Notes: generated from the letters alone by a model not told the origin. A stretch of 64,000 nucleotides of DNA from an uncultured Oscillospiraceae bacterium (GCA_934660965.1 CAKUIM010000006.1:1-64000), one strand, 5' to 3'; positions 1 to 11,540 are shown, counted from the first letter of the stretch. Numbers and translations are program-made.

Positions 1-77
1 GGCGGGGCGTTCCCGTTATTTGATGTTCAGCTCTTTTTCCACCTGATTCAAATTGATGGTCAGCAGCCGGCTCACGC
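1..77 (-). repeat. Second copy of the smc 3' tail (direct repeat)
   Basis: Positions 1-77 are identical base for base to 209-285, which is the true end of smc including its stop codon and about 15 bp beyond it. The repeat may continue past the window edge, so 77 bp is a minimum. Reading in the gene sense (minus strand), this copy lies downstream of the hairpin-rich element at 78-208. It is a duplicated gene tail, not a separate gene, and probably supplies the original upstream context of the next gene beyond the window. Confidence 0.95.
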
Positions 78-208
78 GCCCCACAGGGCTTTGCCCTGCG
101 GGGACCCCGATGATTTTTAATGCTCGGCCGGAATGAATCCGGCCTTGCGCCAAGGTTTTGCCTGCGGCAAAACGCTTGTACGCGCCACTCGGCGCGATGG
201 GCGTGAGC
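78..208 (-). mobile_element. Structured non-coding insertion element, copy 1 (smc tail)
   Basis: This non-coding segment lies between the two copies of the smc tail. In the smc sense it starts with GCTCACGCCC (199-208), the exact reverse complement of smc sequence at the start of the duplicated tail (278-287). It then folds into consecutive hairpins: CGCGCC/GGCGCG, GTTTTGC/GCAAAAC, CCTTG/CAAGG, GGCCGGA/TCCGGCC and a last hairpin with CCCCGCAGGGC and GCCCTGTGGGG. Three long blocks are identical to the element at 9489-9618. No protein is encoded and no transposase is nearby, so any mobilising enzyme would act in trans. Mobility is inferred from the second copy and the flanking duplication. Confidence 0.75.
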
Positions 209-223
209 GGCGGGGCGTTCCCG

Positions 224-3200
224 TTATTTGATGTTCAGCTCTTTTTCCACCTGATTCAAATTGATGGTCAGCAGCCGGCTCACGCCCTGCTCCTGCATGG
301 TCACGCCGTAGAGCACGTCTGCCTCCTCCATGGTGCCCCGGCGGTGGGTGATGGCGATGAACTGGGTCTTGCCGCTCATGCGGCGCATGTACCGGGCGAA
401 CCGTGTGACGTTGGCGTCGTCCAGGGCGGCCTCGATTTCGTCCATGACGCAGAAGGGGGTGGGCCGCACCTTGAGGATGGCAAAGTACAGGGCGATGGCC
501 ACAAAGGCCTTCTCGCCGCCGGAGAGCAGGGAAATGGTCTTGAGGGCCTTGCCCGGCGGCTGCACCCGGATCTCGATGCCGCAATTCAAAACGTCCTCCG
601 GGTCCTCCAGCTCCAGCGTGGCCTTGCCCCCCTGGAACAGATCCAGGAAGGTCTGGGAAAAGGCCTCGTTGATAAGGCTGAACTGGCTTGTGAAGATGGC
701 GGTCATCTCCTGGGTGATGCCGGAGATGATGTCTGTGAGCTCCCTTTTGGACTTGGCGATGTCGCTGCGCTGGTCGGTGAAGTAGGTGTAGCGCTCGTTG
801 ACCCGCTGGAATTCTTCCACTGCGTCCGGGTTGATGCTGCCCAGGGCGGAGATGGAGCGCTTGAGCTCGCCCACCCGCCGCTGGGCCTTCTGGGTGGATT
901 CCAGCTCGACGCGCTGCTCCCGGGCCGCCTCGTGGGAGAGCTCGTAGGTGTCCCACAGCTTGTCCAGCAGCTGCTTTTCCTCCAGTGCGGCGGCCATGCG
1001 CTTGTGCTCCAGGGCGGTTGCCTCCCCCTGCAGGCGCATGAGTTCGTCGTTCTTCTCCCGGGCCAGCTTGCCCGCCCGGTTGCGCTCGCCCTCCAGGGCC
1101 AGCTTTTCTTCATTGAGGCGGCGCAGGGCCTCGCCATGGGCCTGGCCCTGGGCGCGCAGGGCCTGCAGGGCCTCCTGGGTCTGGGCGATGCGCGCGGTGA
1201 GCTGTTCATTTTGTCGCTCAAACCGGGCAATGGAGTCGAGCCTTGCCTGGGCGTCGCTGCCCAGCTCCTGCCGGAGCTGCTCCAGCTCCCGGATGCTCTG
1301 CTCCACGGCGGCGCGCTCGCCCTCCAGCCCGGCAAGGCGGGAGGAGACCCCGGCCGTTTCCTCGCTGATGGCGGCAAGGGAGACTTGCAGGCTGCTCTGG
1401 CCCCGGGCCTTGGCCTCGCTCTCCGTGCGCAGGGCGGCGGCGGCCCCCTCCAGGGCCTCGATGCGCTCCTTGGCCTTGACGGTGTCGGCGCCGTTGCGCT
1501 CCATGCGCTCGCGCACCTGGGCGCGGTCGGCAAGGAGCTGGCTGCGGCGGCTCTCCAGAGCGTCAAGGCCGGAGCGGGCGCTGCTCAAGCGCTCGGTGAG
1601 CTGCAAGACCGCGTCCTCCGCCTGGCGCAGCTGCGCCCCGGCGGTATCCAGCTCATACCGGGCGGCGGTGAGCTCCCGCTGGGCGTCGTTTGCGGCGGCC
1701 TGGGCGGCCTTCAGGTCGGTATCCAGGGCCTGGCGCTGCGCGTCCAGCCGCTTGAGCTCGTTTGCCCGGGAGAGAATGCCGGCGCTTTTGGACATGGAGC
1801 CGCCGGACATGGAGCCGCCGGCATTGAGTACCTGGCCGTCCAGGGTGACGATGCGGAAGCGGTGACCGAACTTCCGGGCCATGGCCATGGCGTGGTCGAT
1901 GTCCCGGGCGATGACCACCCGGCCCAGCAGATTGGAGAAAATGTCCCGGTACTGCCCGTCGAACTCGATGAGGGCGTCGCCCATGCCCACAAAGCCGGGC
2001 TCACGCTCCACCGCCGTATCCTTGAACTGGGCGGGACGGATGGTGTTCATGGGCAGGAAGGTGGCCCGGCCGCCGTCCCGGCGCTTGAGGAAGCTGATGG
2101 CGTTCTTGCCGTCCTCGTCCCGCTCCACCACGATGTTCTGCATGGCGCTGCCCAGGGCGATCTCGATGGCCGGAGCGTACTGGTCGGGGACGCGGATGAG
2201 CCCCGCCACCGGCCCCCGGATGCCCTTGAGGGTGCCCCGGTCCACCTCACCCATCAGCAGCTTCACCGCCTTGGAGTAGCCCTCATAGAGCTTTTCCATT
2301 TCGGAGAGCATCCGGATGCGGGAGGCAAGGGCGTTTTCCTCCATCTGGAGCCTGCGCTGGCGTTCTTCCGCGTCGGCGGCGCGCTTTTCCCGGGTCTGGC
2401 AGCGAATCTGGTAGCCGCTGATGACGTTTTTGACGGCATCCCGCTCCTCCGTGGCCTTGGCAAGCTCCTTTTGAAGGGCGTCAGCGCCGGCACTTGCCTC
2501 CCGGATGCGCCCGTCCTGCCCGGAGAGCTCCTGGCTCAGGCTCTCGTCCCGGTCGAAGAGCTCCTGGGCGGCGGCGGCCAGGGCGGAGAGCAGCTCCCGG
2601 GCCTCCAGGGCGGAGGCGCTGCCCAGCCGCTCCCGCTCCCGCAGGGCGGAGAGCTCTTCGTTGAGGGTGCCCACGCCCTCCAGCAGCTCCTGGGAGCGCG
2701 TTTGCAGTGCGGCAAGCTCGTCCCGGGCGGAGCGCATATCCGCCTCAAGGCTTTGCAGACGATCCCGGCGCTGCGCAATCTGGTCGGCAAGGGAGCCGGA
2801 GCGGCTCTCCTGCTGCTCCAGCTCGCTGCGCAGGCGCTGGGCGTTCTCGGCGTTATTCTTGATGTCGTTGCGCAGCAGGGCGATGGTATTCTCGTGCTCG
2901 CCGGCGGCGCTATCCGCTGCGCCCAGGGCCTCCCGCAGGCGCTCCGCCTCCAAATCCTTCTCCTGCATTTTGCCGGAGCAGGCCTCCTCGGCGGCGTAGA
3001 GCTCGTCCCGCTGGCGCTGTGCGCCGGCAAGGTGGGCCTGGGCGGTCTCAAAGTCGGCGTTGAGCTTGGCGCTGCCCGCGCGCAGCCGCTCGAGCTGATC
3101 GAGCCACAGCGACACCTCCAGCGTCCTGAGTTCGTCGCGCAGAAGCAGGAATTTCTTTGTTTTCTCCGCCTGGATGCGCAGGGGCTCCACCTGGAGCTCC

Positions 3201-3802
3201 AGCTCGTCGATCTTGTCGTTGATGCGCACCAGGTTTTCCTCCGTGCGCTCCAGCTTGCGCTCTGCCTCCTCCTTGCGGTGGCGGAAGCGGGAGATGCCGG
3301 CGGCCTCCTCAAAAATCTCCCGGCGGTCGGCGCTCTTGGCGGACAATATCTCGTCGATGCGGCCCTGGCCGATGATGGAGTAGCCCTCCCGGCCAAGGCC
3401 GGTGTCCATGAACAGCTCGTTGACGTCCTTGAGGCGGCAGGAGCGGCGGTTGATGTAGTATTCACTCTCGCCGGAGCGGTAATACCGCCGGGTGACGGAT
3501 ACCTCGCTCTCCTCCAGCGGGAAAATATGCTCGGTGTTGTCCAGCACCAGCGTGACCTCTGCAAAGCCCAGCCCCTTGCGCCTGGCGGTGCCGTCAAAGA
3601 TGACGTCCTCCATTTTGCTGCCCCGGAGGGTGCGGGTGGACTGCTCGCCCATGACCCAGCGGATGGCGTCTGCAATGTTGGATTTTCCAGAGCCGTTGGG
3701 GCCGACGATGGCGGTGATGTCCTCGCTGAAAGAAAAGACGGTTTTATCCGGGAAGGATTTGAAACCCTGGATTTCTAACGCCCGTAAATACAAATTGCGC
3801 AC
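224..3802 (-). CDS. smc: Chromosome segregation protein SMC
   Basis: This is a full-length SMC ATPase of 1192 residues, the usual size. The N-terminal head carries the Walker A motif GPNGSGKS at about residues 34-41. Two long coiled coils (about 170-500 and 670-1010) flank a hinge domain, and the C-terminal head holds the signature LLSGGEK (about 1092) and Walker B FCVMDEIEAALDD (about 1117). With ScpA and ScpB (encoded at 14797-16222) it forms the condensin that organises and segregates the chromosome. It starts with ATG and ends with TAA at 224-226. Its last 20 or so codons plus 15 bp are duplicated at 1-77 on the far side of a structured insertion, so the coding sequence itself stays intact. 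Confidence 0.98.
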   Translation of the reverse strand: MRNLYLRALEIQGFKSFPDKTVFSFSEDITAIVGPNGSGKSNIADAIRWVMGEQSTRTLRGSKMEDVIFDGTARRKGLGFAEVTLVLDNTEHIFPLEESEVSVTRRYYRSGESEYYINRRSCRLKDVNELFMDTGLGREGYSIIGQGRIDEILSAKSADRREIFEEAAGISRFRHRKEEAERKLERTEENLVRINDKIDELELQVEPLRIQAEKTKKFLLLRDELRTLEVSLWLDQLERLRAGSAKLNADFETAQAHLAGAQRQRDELYAAEEACSGKMQEKDLEAERLREALGAADSAAGEHENTIALLRNDIKNNAENAQRLRSELEQQESRSGSLADQIAQRRDRLQSLEADMRSARDELAALQTRSQELLEGVGTLNEELSALRERERLGSASALEARELLSALAAAAQELFDRDESLSQELSGQDGRIREASAGADALQKELAKATEERDAVKNVISGYQIRCQTREKRAADAEERQRRLQMEENALASRIRMLSEMEKLYEGYSKAVKLLMGEVDRGTLKGIRGPVAGLIRVPDQYAPAIEIALGSAMQNIVVERDEDGKNAISFLKRRDGGRATFLPMNTIRPAQFKDTAVEREPGFVGMGDALIEFDGQYRDIFSNLLGRVVIARDIDHAMAMARKFGHRFRIVTLDGQVLNAGGSMSGGSMSKSAGILSRANELKRLDAQRQALDTDLKAAQAAANDAQRELTAARYELDTAGAQLRQAEDAVLQLTERLSSARSGLDALESRRSQLLADRAQVRERMERNGADTVKAKERIEALEGAAAALRTESEAKARGQSSLQVSLAAISEETAGVSSRLAGLEGERAAVEQSIRELEQLRQELGSDAQARLDSIARFERQNEQLTARIAQTQEALQALRAQGQAHGEALRRLNEEKLALEGERNRAGKLAREKNDELMRLQGEATALEHKRMAAALEEKQLLDKLWDTYELSHEAAREQRVELESTQKAQRRVGELKRSISALGSINPDAVEEFQRVNERYTYFTDQRSDIAKSKRELTDIISGITQEMTAIFTSQFSLINEAFSQTFLDLFQGGKATLELEDPEDVLNCGIEIRVQPPGKALKTISLLSGGEKAFVAIALYFAILKVRPTPFCVMDEIEAALDDANVTRFARYMRRMSGKTQFIAITHRRGTMEEADVLYGVTMQEQGVSRLLTINLNQVEKELNIK

Positions 3803-3855
3803 CTCACAAAACTGGATTGGATACGGTATCGCCCGATTGGCGAAGGTAGTAAGTC

Positions 3856-3884
3856 AGTATATCATTTTATTCCATTTTTTGCAA
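3856..3884 (-). promoter_or_regulatory. Predicted sigma-A promoter of smc
   Basis: On the minus strand TTGCAA (3879-3884) is followed after 17 bp by TATACT (3856-3861), a good match to the -35 and -10 consensus. It lies about 55 bp upstream of the smc start codon, facing smc. Confidence 0.65.
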
Positions 3885-3953
3885 CTGTTTTGCCGCCGCC
3901 GGCGGGGCGGTGCAGGGGAGGGCGCGGGAGAAAATTTCCCCATAAAATACAGC

Positions 3954-3982
3954 TTGTGACGGCGAATGGTCCGTGGTATAAT
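3954..3982 (+). promoter_or_regulatory. Predicted upstream promoter of uvrB
   Basis: TTGTGA (3954-3959) and a perfect TATAAT (3977-3982) are separated by 17 bp. The promoter points toward uvrB, 150 bp downstream, and may be the distal of two uvrB promoters. Confidence 0.6.
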
Positions 3983-4020
3983 AATAAGCTGCATCTCCGC
4001 CCAAGGAGGGCGGGAAACCC

Positions 4021-4049
4021 TTGACTTATTAAAACGAATGTTCTATCAT
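4021..4049 (+). promoter_or_regulatory. uvrB promoter with a LexA (SOS) box in the spacer
   Basis: TTGACT (4021-4026) and TATCAT (4044-4049) are 17 bp apart. The spacer holds AAAACGAATGTTCT (4031-4044), which matches the Gram-positive SOS box CGAACRNRYGTTYC at 11 of 14 positions, with only one change in the GAAC-N4-GTTC core. Its position between -35 and -10 is what is expected of a LexA repressor site on a DNA-repair operon. LexA itself is not in the window, so the regulation is inferred. Confidence 0.65.
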
Positions 4050-4134
4050 AGAGAGGCGAGCGCGCGGCGGTTGGTATATCGCCGCTTTGGCGGGCGGCGG
4101 CTGCCGCGTCTGACATGGAAAGGGGGAATCGGCT

Positions 4135-6099
4135 GTGCCGGAGTTCAAGGTGGTATCGGAATATCAGCCCAGCGGCGACCAGCCGGAGGCCATTGCCGCC
4201 CTGGCGGCGGGGCTCCAGAACGGGCTCAACGAGCAGACCCTTCTGGGCGTCACCGGCTCAGGCAAGACCTTTACCATGGCCAAGGTCATCGAGGCGGTGC
4301 AGCGCCCCACCCTGGTGCTGGCCCACAATAAAACGCTGGCCGCCCAGCTTTGCTCCGAGTTCAAGGAGTTTTTCCCCAACAACGCTGTGGAGTATTTTGT
4401 CTCCTACTATGACTACTATCAGCCGGAGGCCTATATTCCCCACACCGACACCTTTATTGAAAAGGATTCGTCCACCAACGATGAGATCGACCGGCTGCGG
4501 CTGTCCGCCACGGCGGCCCTCTTCGAACGGCGGGACGTGATCGTCGTATCCTCCGTGTCCTGCATCTACGGCCTGGGCGAGCCGGAGGACTTTGCCAAGA
4601 TGATGATCTCCCTGCGCCCCGGGATGACCATCGAGCGGGACGAGCTTTTGAAGCGCCTGGTGGACATCCGCTACGAGCGCAACGACATCGCCTTTGAGCG
4701 CAATATGTTCCGCGTCCGGGGGGACACGGTAGAGATCTACCCTGCCTACTGGAAGGATGTGGCCGTGCGGGTGGAGTTTTTCGGCGACGAGATCGACCGC
4801 ATCTCCGAGATCAACGTGGTCACCGGCGCCCCCATCCGGGAGCGCAGCCATGTGCCCATCTGGCCCGCCACCCACTATGTCACCCCCAAGGAGAAGCTCC
4901 ACGCCGCCATCGACGAAATCTACAAGGAGCTGGAGGAGCGGGTGAAGTTCTTTACCGACAACGACCAGCTGGTGGAGGCCCAGCGCATCAAGCAGCGGGT
5001 GATGTACGACATCGAGATGATGCAGGAGCTGGGCTACTGCTCCGGCATCGAAAATTACAGCCGGGTGCTCTCCGGCCGGCCCGCCGGGTCGCCCCCCAAG
5101 ACGCTCCTGGACTACTTCCCCAAGGATTTCGTCATGTTCATCGACGAGAGCCACGTCACCCTGCCCCAGGTCCGGGCCATGTACAACGGCGACCGGGCCC
5201 GCAAAACAACCCTTGTGGACTACGGCTTCCGCCTGCCCTGCGCCTTTGATAACCGGCCGCTGAAATTTGAGGAGTTCGAGCAGCGGCTCAACCAGGTGGT
5301 GTACGTCTCCGCCACCCCCGGTGCCTACGAGCGCACCCGCTCCGGCCAGATTGTGGAGCAGGTCATCCGGCCCACCGGCCTGCTCGACCCGGTGATTGAG
5401 GTGCGCCCGGTGACGGGGCAGATCGACGACCTCATCGGCGAGATCAACGACCGCGCCGCCCGCTCCGAGCGGGTACTGGTCACCACCCTGACCAAGAAAA
5501 TGGCGGAGAGCCTCACCGATTATCTCAAGTCCGCCGGCATCCGGGTGCGCTACATGCACCACGATGTGGATACCATGGAGCGCATGGAGATCATCCGGGA
5601 CCTGCGCCTGGGCGAGTTTGACGTGCTGGTGGGCATCAACCTTCTGCGGGAGGGCCTGGACCTGCCCGAGGTGTCGCTGGTGGCCATCCTGGACGCGGAT
5701 AAGGAGGGCTTCCTGCGCAGCGAGACCTCCCTCATCCAGACCATTGGCCGGGCGGCCCGCAACGCCGACGGCCGGGTCATCATGTACGCCGACTCCATCA
5801 CCCCCTCCATGCGCCTTGCCATCGACGAGACCGAGCGCCGCCGCGCCAAGCAGGACGCCTTCAACAAGGCCCACGGCATCGTGCCCAAGACGGTGAAGAA
5901 GTCGGTGCGCGACCTTATCGAGATATCCAAGTCCACAAGCCGCGGCGGCTATGACAAGAACGAGCCCCAGCTGACCCGTCAGCAGCGCATGGAGCTCATC
6001 TCCAAGCTGGAAAAAGAGATGAAGCAGGCGGCCAAGATGCTGGAGTTCGAGATGGCGGCGGCCCTGCGCGACCAGATCATCAGGCTGAGAGGAAATTAA
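4135..6099 (+). CDS. uvrB: Excinuclease ABC subunit B
   Basis: UvrB is the helicase-like damage-verification subunit of nucleotide excision repair; it receives damaged DNA from UvrA and then recruits UvrC. The 654-residue product has Walker A GVTGSGKT at 38-45, the beta-hairpin motif YYDYYQPEAY at about 91-100, SF2 helicase motifs including IDESHVTLPQ and QTIGRAARN, and a C-terminal UVR domain. A GTG start at 4135 is preceded by AAAGGGGG. It opens a repair cluster with uvrA two genes downstream and is preceded by an SOS-like promoter. Length and motifs are normal. Confidence 0.98.
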   Translation: MPEFKVVSEYQPSGDQPEAIAALAAGLQNGLNEQTLLGVTGSGKTFTMAKVIEAVQRPTLVLAHNKTLAAQLCSEFKEFFPNNAVEYFVSYYDYYQPEAYIPHTDTFIEKDSSTNDEIDRLRLSATAALFERRDVIVVSSVSCIYGLGEPEDFAKMMISLRPGMTIERDELLKRLVDIRYERNDIAFERNMFRVRGDTVEIYPAYWKDVAVRVEFFGDEIDRISEINVVTGAPIRERSHVPIWPATHYVTPKEKLHAAIDEIYKELEERVKFFTDNDQLVEAQRIKQRVMYDIEMMQELGYCSGIENYSRVLSGRPAGSPPKTLLDYFPKDFVMFIDESHVTLPQVRAMYNGDRARKTTLVDYGFRLPCAFDNRPLKFEEFEQRLNQVVYVSATPGAYERTRSGQIVEQVIRPTGLLDPVIEVRPVTGQIDDLIGEINDRAARSERVLVTTLTKKMAESLTDYLKSAGIRVRYMHHDVDTMERMEIIRDLRLGEFDVLVGINLLREGLDLPEVSLVAILDADKEGFLRSETSLIQTIGRAARNADGRVIMYADSITPSMRLAIDETERRRAKQDAFNKAHGIVPKTVKKSVRDLIEISKSTSRGGYDKNEPQLTRQQRMELISKLEKEMKQAAKMLEFEMAAALRDQIIRLRGN

Positions 6100-6112
6100 G
6101 GAAGGGCAGCTT

Positions 6113-6607
6113 ATGGCAAAGAATAAGGACGAGAAAACCAATGTCATGCGGGTGCTGGACCAGAAAAAGGTGCCCTACACGCCGCATTTTTACAACCACC
6201 TCCCCGACGAGGCGCCGGACGGCGTGTCGGTGGCCCGCTCGCTGGGGCAGGAGCCCGCGGCGGTGTTCAAAACGCTGGTCACAAGGGGCGCGGGCGGCGG
6301 CTATTATGTGTTCGACATTCCGGTGGCCGCCACCCTGGACCTGAAAAAGGCCGCCAAAGCCGTGGGGGAGAAGTCCATCGCCATGCTGCCCAGCCGGGAG
6401 CTGCTGCCTCTCACCGGGTACGTCCACGGCGGCTGCTCGCCGGTGGGGATGAAGAAGCAGTTCCCCACGGTGTTCCACGAGAGCTGCATGGAGCAGAGCA
6501 CCATCTGCGTCTCCGCCGGGCGGATCGGCGCCCAGGTGGAGGTGCGCCCTGCCGACCTTATTTCGCTGGTGCGGGGCAGGACCGCCGACGTCACCGCGGA
6601 GGAATGA
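6113..6607 (+). CDS. ybaK: Cys-tRNA(Pro)/Cys-tRNA(Cys) deacylase, YbaK/EbsC family
   Basis: The 164-residue protein belongs to the YbaK/ProX editing family, which hydrolyses cysteine mischarged on tRNA-Pro. The family pattern is visible: an N-terminal TNVMRVLDQKKVPY segment, VFKTLV with the conserved lysine, and the GYVHGGCSPVGMKKQFP segment around residues 102-118 that forms the substrate pocket. It follows uvrB by 13 bp with the RBS GGAAGGG, so it is probably translated from the same transcript, although its function is unrelated to repair. Confidence 0.9.
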   Translation: MAKNKDEKTNVMRVLDQKKVPYTPHFYNHLPDEAPDGVSVARSLGQEPAAVFKTLVTRGAGGGYYVFDIPVAATLDLKKAAKAVGEKSIAMLPSRELLPLTGYVHGGCSPVGMKKQFPTVFHESCMEQSTICVSAGRIGAQVEVRPADLISLVRGRTADVTAEE

Positions 6608-6662
6608 GCCGCCGCAAAACAATCGCTTCATCTATGATATGAGATAAAAAGGACGATACGCC

Positions 6663-9488
<2,826 letters not shown>

Positions 9489-9618
9489 CGGTGCACACCA
9501 CAATCGGCGCGGGTGCGCCGTACAAGCGTTTTGCATCGCAAAACCTTGGCGCAAGGCGGAATTCACTTCCACCGCGCAAACAAAAAACGGGGTCCCCATG
9601 GGGCTTGACCCATGGGGC
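9489..9618 (+). mobile_element. Structured non-coding insertion element, copy 2 (uvrA tail)
   Basis: This is the second copy of the element seen at 78-208, again in the sense of its host gene and directly after the stop codon. It opens with a 13-nt reverse complement of uvrA sequence (9405-9417). Hairpins follow: CGGCGC/GCGCCG, GTTTTGC/GCAAAAC with a 3-nt loop, CCTTG/CAAGG, an imperfect GGCGGAA/TTCCACC, and CCCCATGGG/CCCATGGGG. GTACAAGCGTTTTGC, GCAAAACCTTGGCGCAAGG and CGGGGTCCCC are identical between the copies, while the other stems change on both arms. It encodes no protein. Confidence 0.75.
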
Positions 9619-9690
9619 GTGCACCGGCACGCCCGAGGAAGTGGCGCAGTGCGAACAAAGCTACACGGGCCGGTATTTGAAGAAGGTGCT
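9619..9690 (+). repeat. uvrA tail, copy 2 of the 72-bp direct repeat
   Basis: This perfect copy of 9410-9481 is followed by TTC ATGA, so the uvrA reading frame ends in TGA overlapping the ATG of the next gene (9694). The AGAAGG in this copy (about 9680-9686) is the ribosome binding site of that gene. The duplication therefore preserves the original stop-start overlap and RBS even though uvrA now ends upstream of the element. Confidence 0.95.
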
Positions 9691-9693
9691 TTC

Positions 9694-10515
9694 ATGAGTA
9701 CAATGATGCAGATTCGCGGGGACGACCCCATCATCGGGCAGCTCCTGGCCGGGCCGGACGAGGTCACCTATCACCTTATCGCCCTCATCCGCCGGGGAGA
9801 CAGGCCGCTGCTGGAAACGGACGGCGCCCATTTTCTGGCGGCCCAGTCCACCCCCAGGCTGCCCCTGTGGCTCTGGCTGCGCTCCGCCGGGTGGGATGCG
9901 TCCCGGGACGCGCTGCTGGACGTTCTGCTGCGCCGCCTCGCCCAGAACCAGGCCCTGTCGGTTAACGCGCCGGAGGGGGCACAGGGGCTCATGCGTGAGG
10001 CGGGGGAGCGCGCCGGCCTTTCGGTGCGCACCCACATGGTGATGAACGCCTACGCCTGCTATCATCTCTGTCCCACCGGCGGCACCGGCCGCCCGGTGGT
10101 TCCCGGGGCGGAGCACCGCACGGCCATGGCAGAGCTGCTGCGCCAGCTCGCCCGGGACGGGGAGGGGGAGAGTATTTCCGAGTCGGCGGCCTTCGGCTTT
10201 GCCGACGCCATGGTGGGCTCGCCCTCGCTCATTCTGTGGGAGGACGGCGGCGAAATCGTCTCCATGGCGATGATTGCTGACCGGGACGAGAAATACGCCC
10301 GCATCAACACGGTGGTCACCCGCCGGGACAAGCGGGCCCTGGGCTACGCCGGCCTTGCGGCGGGGGAGCTCTCCCGCCGGATTCTGGATGACGGCCTCAT
10401 CCCCATGCTCTATGCCGACCGGAGCAGCCCGGCCTCCAACCGTACTTATCAGCGCCTGGGCTATGAAAAGCAGGGCGAAATCGCGGAGTTCCGCTTTGGG
10501 GCTCCTGTGGTCTGA
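9694..10515 (+). CDS. GNAT-family N-acetyltransferase
   Basis: The 273-residue protein has a poorly conserved N-terminal half and a C-terminal FR47-like GNAT fold. In the C-terminal half, VVTRRDKRALGYAG is the acetyl-CoA binding loop and SSPASNRTYQRLGY is the typical GNAT end motif. The substrate cannot be told from the sequence. The start ATG at 9694 overlaps the TGA of the duplicated uvrA tail and has AGAAGG 8 nt upstream. An upstream in-frame extension from 9598 is just read-through of the element and uvrA tail and is not used here. It was probably translationally coupled to uvrA before the insertion. Confidence 0.85.
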   Translation: MSTMMQIRGDDPIIGQLLAGPDEVTYHLIALIRRGDRPLLETDGAHFLAAQSTPRLPLWLWLRSAGWDASRDALLDVLLRRLAQNQALSVNAPEGAQGLMREAGERAGLSVRTHMVMNAYACYHLCPTGGTGRPVVPGAEHRTAMAELLRQLARDGEGESISESAAFGFADAMVGSPSLILWEDGGEIVSMAMIADRDEKYARINTVVTRRDKRALGYAGLAAGELSRRILDDGLIPMLYADRSSPASNRTYQRLGYEKQGEIAEFRFGAPVV

Positions 10516-10658
10516 TTGGGCGGGAGAATAAGGAAATCTTAAAAAATTCATGGTAGCGCCGCGCCTGCCGCTTACGGTATAATGGCGGAAAGGCCGGCGC
10601 CGCGGCCCCGGGAGCGCCCGGGGCGAAAAAAGACCATGCCGGCGGGGAGGGACAGGCA

Positions 10659-11144
10659 ATGGATTTGATGGAGTGGCTGACCGGCACCATGGCGGGGGAG
10701 TTCACCCTGACCATGCTGGTATCCATGGTGCCGGTGGTGGAGCTGCGGGGCGGCATCCCCTTCGGCGTGACGGCGGGGCTGCCGGTATGGGCGGCGTATC
10801 TGGCCGCCGTCATCGGCAATCTGCTGCCCGTGCCCTTCATCATCGTCTACATCCGGCGTATCTTCCAGTGGATGCGCCGGCGCAGCGCCAGGCTCAACGA
10901 CCTGGCGGACCGCCTGGAGCGCAAGGCCCACCTGAAGGGCCAGAAGGTGACCAAGTATAAATACCTGGGCCTTGCCATCTTTGTGGCCATCCCCCTGCCC
11001 GGTACGGGGGCGTGGACGGGGGCGCTGGCCGCGGCCTTCCTTGATATGCCCCTGCGGCGGGCCCTGCCCTCCATTTTCATCGGCGTTCTGATCGCGGGTG
11101 CCGCCGTCAGCGCGCTGACCTTCGGGGTGAGCAGCCTTTTCTGA
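10659..11144 (+). CDS. Small multi-drug export family membrane protein (COG2426-like)
   Basis: This 161-residue integral membrane protein has three to four hydrophobic segments, an ELRGGIPFG motif after the first helix, a basic cytoplasmic loop (about 65-100) and an AIPLPGTGAWTGALAA segment. These features are typical of the COG2426 'small multidrug export' family, whose real substrate is uncertain. A TATAAT box at about 10578 suggests its own promoter, and the RBS GGGAGGG precedes the ATG. Confidence 0.8.
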   Translation: MDLMEWLTGTMAGEFTLTMLVSMVPVVELRGGIPFGVTAGLPVWAAYLAAVIGNLLPVPFIIVYIRRIFQWMRRRSARLNDLADRLERKAHLKGQKVTKYKYLGLAIFVAIPLPGTGAWTGALAAAFLDMPLRRALPSIFIGVLIAGAAVSALTFGVSSLF

Positions 11145-11216
11145 CGTGCGGCCTGGCCTCCGCAGCGGTGACCGCCCCGCCCCATCCGGCATAGGATAGC
11201 GCAGGAGGTGGCGGAA

Positions 11217-11540
11217 ATGGAGCTTTTCTGGGAGCTTTTTGAGACGCTGCTGGCGGCCTTCGGGCTCACGTGTCTTGTGTGGCTCGTCTACGGGCGCCTG
11301 GTGCTGCCCGTCGGGGCGGGGGACACCCGCACCCAGGCGGTGGTGTGCGCCGGCGGCGCCGGGGCGGGGCTGGAGCAAACGGTGGCCGCCCTGCGCTGGC
11401 TGCGGCGCACGGGGCTGTGGCGGGGCCGGATCGTCATCCGGGACTGCGGCCTTGACCCGTCGGGCCGTGCCGCGGCCATGGCCCTTGCCATGGAGCCGGG
11501 GGTGGAGCTGGACCGCACCGGCGGCGCGGAAGTGCCGTAA
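11217..11540 (+). CDS. Small single-pass membrane protein, function unknown
   Basis: The 107-residue product begins with a hydrophobic helix (about 2-28) followed by a small alanine- and arginine-rich cytoplasmic domain. I do not recognise a family. The ATG at 11217 has AGGAGG 8 nt upstream; an alternative GTG at 11208 falls inside that RBS and is less likely. It sits 24 bp before recD2 and may be cotranscribed with it. Confidence 0.6.
   Translation: MELFWELFETLLAAFGLTCLVWLVYGRLVLPVGAGDTRTQAVVCAGGAGAGLEQTVAALRWLRRTGLWRGRIVIRDCGLDPSGRAAAMALAMEPGVELDRTGGAEVP

Noticed and set aside
158..3778. Long plus-strand open frame opposite smc (1206 codons)
   Set aside because: It is the antisense shadow of smc; its low-complexity Leu/Gly/Ala-rich translation has no recognisable domain, which is common in GC-rich DNA.
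4258..6147. Long minus-strand frame opposite uvrB
   Set aside because: Antisense shadow of uvrB with His/Leu/Val-rich, non-protein-like composition.
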